From Clostridia bacterium (GTDB lineage: Bacteria; Bacillota; Clostridia; Oscillospirales; Acutalibacteraceae), in assembly GCA_024404065.1 (NCBI GenBank), contig JAKSQR010000103.1, positions 1 through 5,680 on the forward strand: 5,680 nt of DNA, read 5' to 3'. Below the pieces are notes generated by a model. That model was not told where the DNA came from. It ran no database searches and saw nothing but the letters and a program-made list of their open reading frames with translations. Positions 3,918 through 5,680 of this stretch are shown here, piece after piece. A program made the translations under genes and the position numbers. The number at the start of each line of letters is the position of its first letter. The first letter of the stretch is position 1.

Positions 3918-5680
3918 ATGGCACAGTATGATTACAAAAGTATAGAAAAAAAGTGGCAGAAATATTGGGAGGATAACCACACCTTCAAAACAGATGTGTG
4001 GGATTTCAGCAAGCCCAAGTTTTATGCCCTTGATATGTTCCCATACCCTTCAGGTGTAGGCCTTCACGCAGGTCACCCCGAGGGATATACAGCTACCGAC
4101 ATCGTATCCCGTATGAAGAGAATGCAGGGCTACAATGTTCTTCACCCCATGGGCTACGATTCATTTGGTCTTCCTGCAGAGCAGTATGCAGTTTCCACAG
4201 GTCACAACCCCAACGGCTTCACTCAGAAGAATATTGAAACCTTCTCAAATCAGCTTAAGGAGTTAGGCTTTGACTATGACTGGGATAAGATGATTGCTAC
4301 ATCTGACCCATCCTACTACAAGTGGACTCAGTGGATTTTTAAGCAGCTCTATCTTAAGGGCTATGCAAAGCTTGTTGATATCCCCGTAAACTGGTGTGAA
4401 GAGCTTGGCACAGTTCTTGCTAATGACGAAGTTATTGACGGTAAGAGCGAGCGTGGCGGCTATCCCGTTATCCGTAAGAATATGAAGCAGTGGGTTATTG
4501 ATCAGGTAGCCTTTGCTGAGGAGCTTCTTGAAGGTCTTGAAGAAATCAACTGGCCTGAATCAACTAAAGAAATGCAGCGCCATTGGATTGGCAAGAGCAC
4601 TGGTGTAGAGGTTGAATTCCAGCTTGTTGGCGGTGGTAAATTCTCCATCTTCACAACCTGTATTGAAACAATCTACGGTATCACATTTATGGTACTTGCT
4701 CCTGACGGCGACCTTGTTAAGGGCCTTATGGACAGAATTGAAAATAAAGAAGAGGTAGAGGCCTATATTCAGGAAACCATTAAGAAAACTGATATGGACC
4801 GTACCGAGCTCAACAAGGGCAAGAGCGGTTGCCCACTCAAGGGGGTTTATGCAATTAACCCTGTAAATGGCAAGGAAGTACCCGTATTTATCGGTGACTT
4901 CGTACTTGCAAGCTACGGCACAGGCGCAGTTATGGCTGTTCCCTCACACGACCAGCGTGACTTTGAGTATGCAGTTTGCCACAATATTCCTATGATTCAG
5001 GTTATTGAGGGCAGAGATGTATCTGAGTGTGCTTTTGAAAAATATGATTACCTTGGCAAGGGCTGTAAGCTTATTAACTCTGAGGAGTTTACCGGTCTTA
5101 CAGTAGAGGAAGCTAAGGAAGCAATTACAGTTAAGCTTGAAAAAATGGGCGTTGCAAAGCGCAAGATTAACTATCACTTCCGTGAGTGGATATTTGCCCG
5201 TCAGCGTTACTGGGGCGAGCCCGTTCCTGTTTACTACACAGATGACGGCGAAATTCATGTGCTTGAGGATGAAGAGCTTCCCCTTGTTCTTCCCGAGCTT
5301 GAAGAGTATAAGGGTAAAAACGGACAGGCTCCTCTTGAAAATGCAGAGGACTGGAAATACATTGAAAGAAACGGCGTAAAGGGCAAGAGAGAAACCTCAA
5401 CAATGCCCGGCTCAGCAGGCTCAAGCTGGTACTATATGCGATATATTGACCCCAAGAATGAGAATGCTATTGCAGACCCTGAGCTTCTTAAGCATTGGCT
5501 CCCCGTAGACCTTTATATGGGCGGCCCCGAGCATGCAGTAGGTCACCTTATGTATAGCCGTATCTGGAACAGATTCCTTTACAATGAAGGCGTTTCACCT
5601 GTAAAAGAGCCCTTCCAGAAGCTTGTACATCAGGGTATGATTCTTGGCTCAAACGGTATCAAGATGGGTAAGAGATTCCC
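3918..5680 (+). CDS. leuS: Leucyl-tRNA synthetase, N-terminal 587 codons (3' end outside window)
   Basis: Class I synthetase that charges tRNA-Leu with leucine in the cytoplasm. ATG at 3918 follows AAGGGG (3904-3909) by 8 nt. The frame is open to the right edge; the missing part should hold the anticodon-binding and C-terminal domains. Seen in order: catalytic fold with HAGH (50-53, the HIGH motif); PVNWCEELGTVLANDEV (156-172) followed by GKSERGG, where a zinc-knuckle Cys pair is absent, as I recall also for Bacillus; CP1 editing domain about 225-420, with threonine-rich motif TTCIET (246-251) in place of the common TTRPDT, and HDQRDFEYA (344-352) keeping the universal editing Asp345; return to the catalytic core with REWIFARQRYWGEPVP (422-437), SAGSSWYYMRY (499-509) and GGPEHAVGHLMYSRIW (535-550). 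The KMSKS loop reads KMGKR (582-586). The leucine-specific insert that E. coli has before KMSKS is absent. Likely co-transcribed with rsfS; no T-box or other leader can fit in the 12-nt gap. Confidence 0.96.
   Translation, partial: MAQYDYKSIEKKWQKYWEDNHTFKTDVWDFSKPKFYALDMFPYPSGVGLHAGHPEGYTATDIVSRMKRMQGYNVLHPMGYDSFGLPAEQYAVSTGHNPNGFTQKNIETFSNQLKELGFDYDWDKMIATSDPSYYKWTQWIFKQLYLKGYAKLVDIPVNWCEELGTVLANDEVIDGKSERGGYPVIRKNMKQWVIDQVAFAEELLEGLEEINWPESTKEMQRHWIGKSTGVEVEFQLVGGGKFSIFTTCIETIYGITFMVLAPDGDLVKGLMDRIENKEEVEAYIQETIKKTDMDRTELNKGKSGCPLKGVYAINPVNGKEVPVFIGDFVLASYGTGAVMAVPSHDQRDFEYAVCHNIPMIQVIEGRDVSECAFEKYDYLGKGCKLINSEEFTGLTVEEAKEAITVKLEKMGVAKRKINYHFREWIFARQRYWGEPVPVYYTDDGEIHVLEDEELPLVLPELEEYKGKNGQAPLENAEDWKYIERNGVKGKRETSTMPGSAGSSWYYMRYIDPKNENAIADPELLKHWLPVDLYMGGPEHAVGHLMYSRIWNRFLYNEGVSPVKEPFQKLVHQGMILGSNGIKMGKRF

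Noticed and set aside
4944..5424. Open frames on the minus strand inside leuS
   Set aside because: They lie antisense to a clearly conserved LeuS frame, have no ribosome binding sites or recognisable domains, and are expected by chance.

Overview
The window looks like a chromosomal segment of a low-to-moderate G+C Gram-positive bacterium, most likely a gut-type Clostridia (Ruminococcaceae/Oscillospirales-like). This rests on strong purine-rich ribosome binding sites, TTG and GTG starts, a Firmicutes-style histidine kinase, a YtrB-like ABC ATPase family, and the gene order nadD-yqeK-rsfS-leuS, which is familiar from clostridial genomes. The taxonomic placement is an inference from protein style and gene order; no 16S or other marker is present. 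All genes are on the + strand and almost every base is accounted for; no gap exceeds about 220 bases.

Region 1 (1-646): the C-terminal 200 residues of a two-component sensor histidine kinase, cut by the left edge just after its phospho-accepting H-box, closed by a clear intrinsic terminator. Region 2 (647-821): a non-coding, very AT-rich control region with an extended -10 promoter (TGCTATAAT), a small leader hairpin and a GGAGGG ribosome binding site. Region 3 (822-2394): an ABC ATPase (TTG start) and its overlapping six-helix ABC-2 type permease (GTG start). Region 4 (2396-5680): a fused NadD-YqeK protein (NAD biosynthesis plus Ap4A hydrolase), the ribosomal silencing factor RsfS, and the first 587 codons of leucyl-tRNA synthetase LeuS, which runs off the right edge.

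From the promoter near 710 to the right edge no terminator is visible. Junctions are 17-nt overlap, 1 nt, 10 nt and 12 nt, so the ABC exporter genes, nadD-yqeK, rsfS and leuS are plausibly one operon. The last three link NAD synthesis, removal of Ap4A (a by-product of aminoacyl-tRNA synthetases), ribosome dormancy and tRNA charging. The exporter in front of them is an unusual partner and may be driven by the upstream kinase or by a regulator outside the window.

I see no mobile element, CRISPR array, tRNA, rRNA or wholly new system here. The most interesting points are the NadD-YqeK fusion, the 1-nt permease/nadD junction without a visible ribosome binding site, and the divergent editing-site (TTCIET) and KMSKS-loop (KMGKR) motifs of LeuS.
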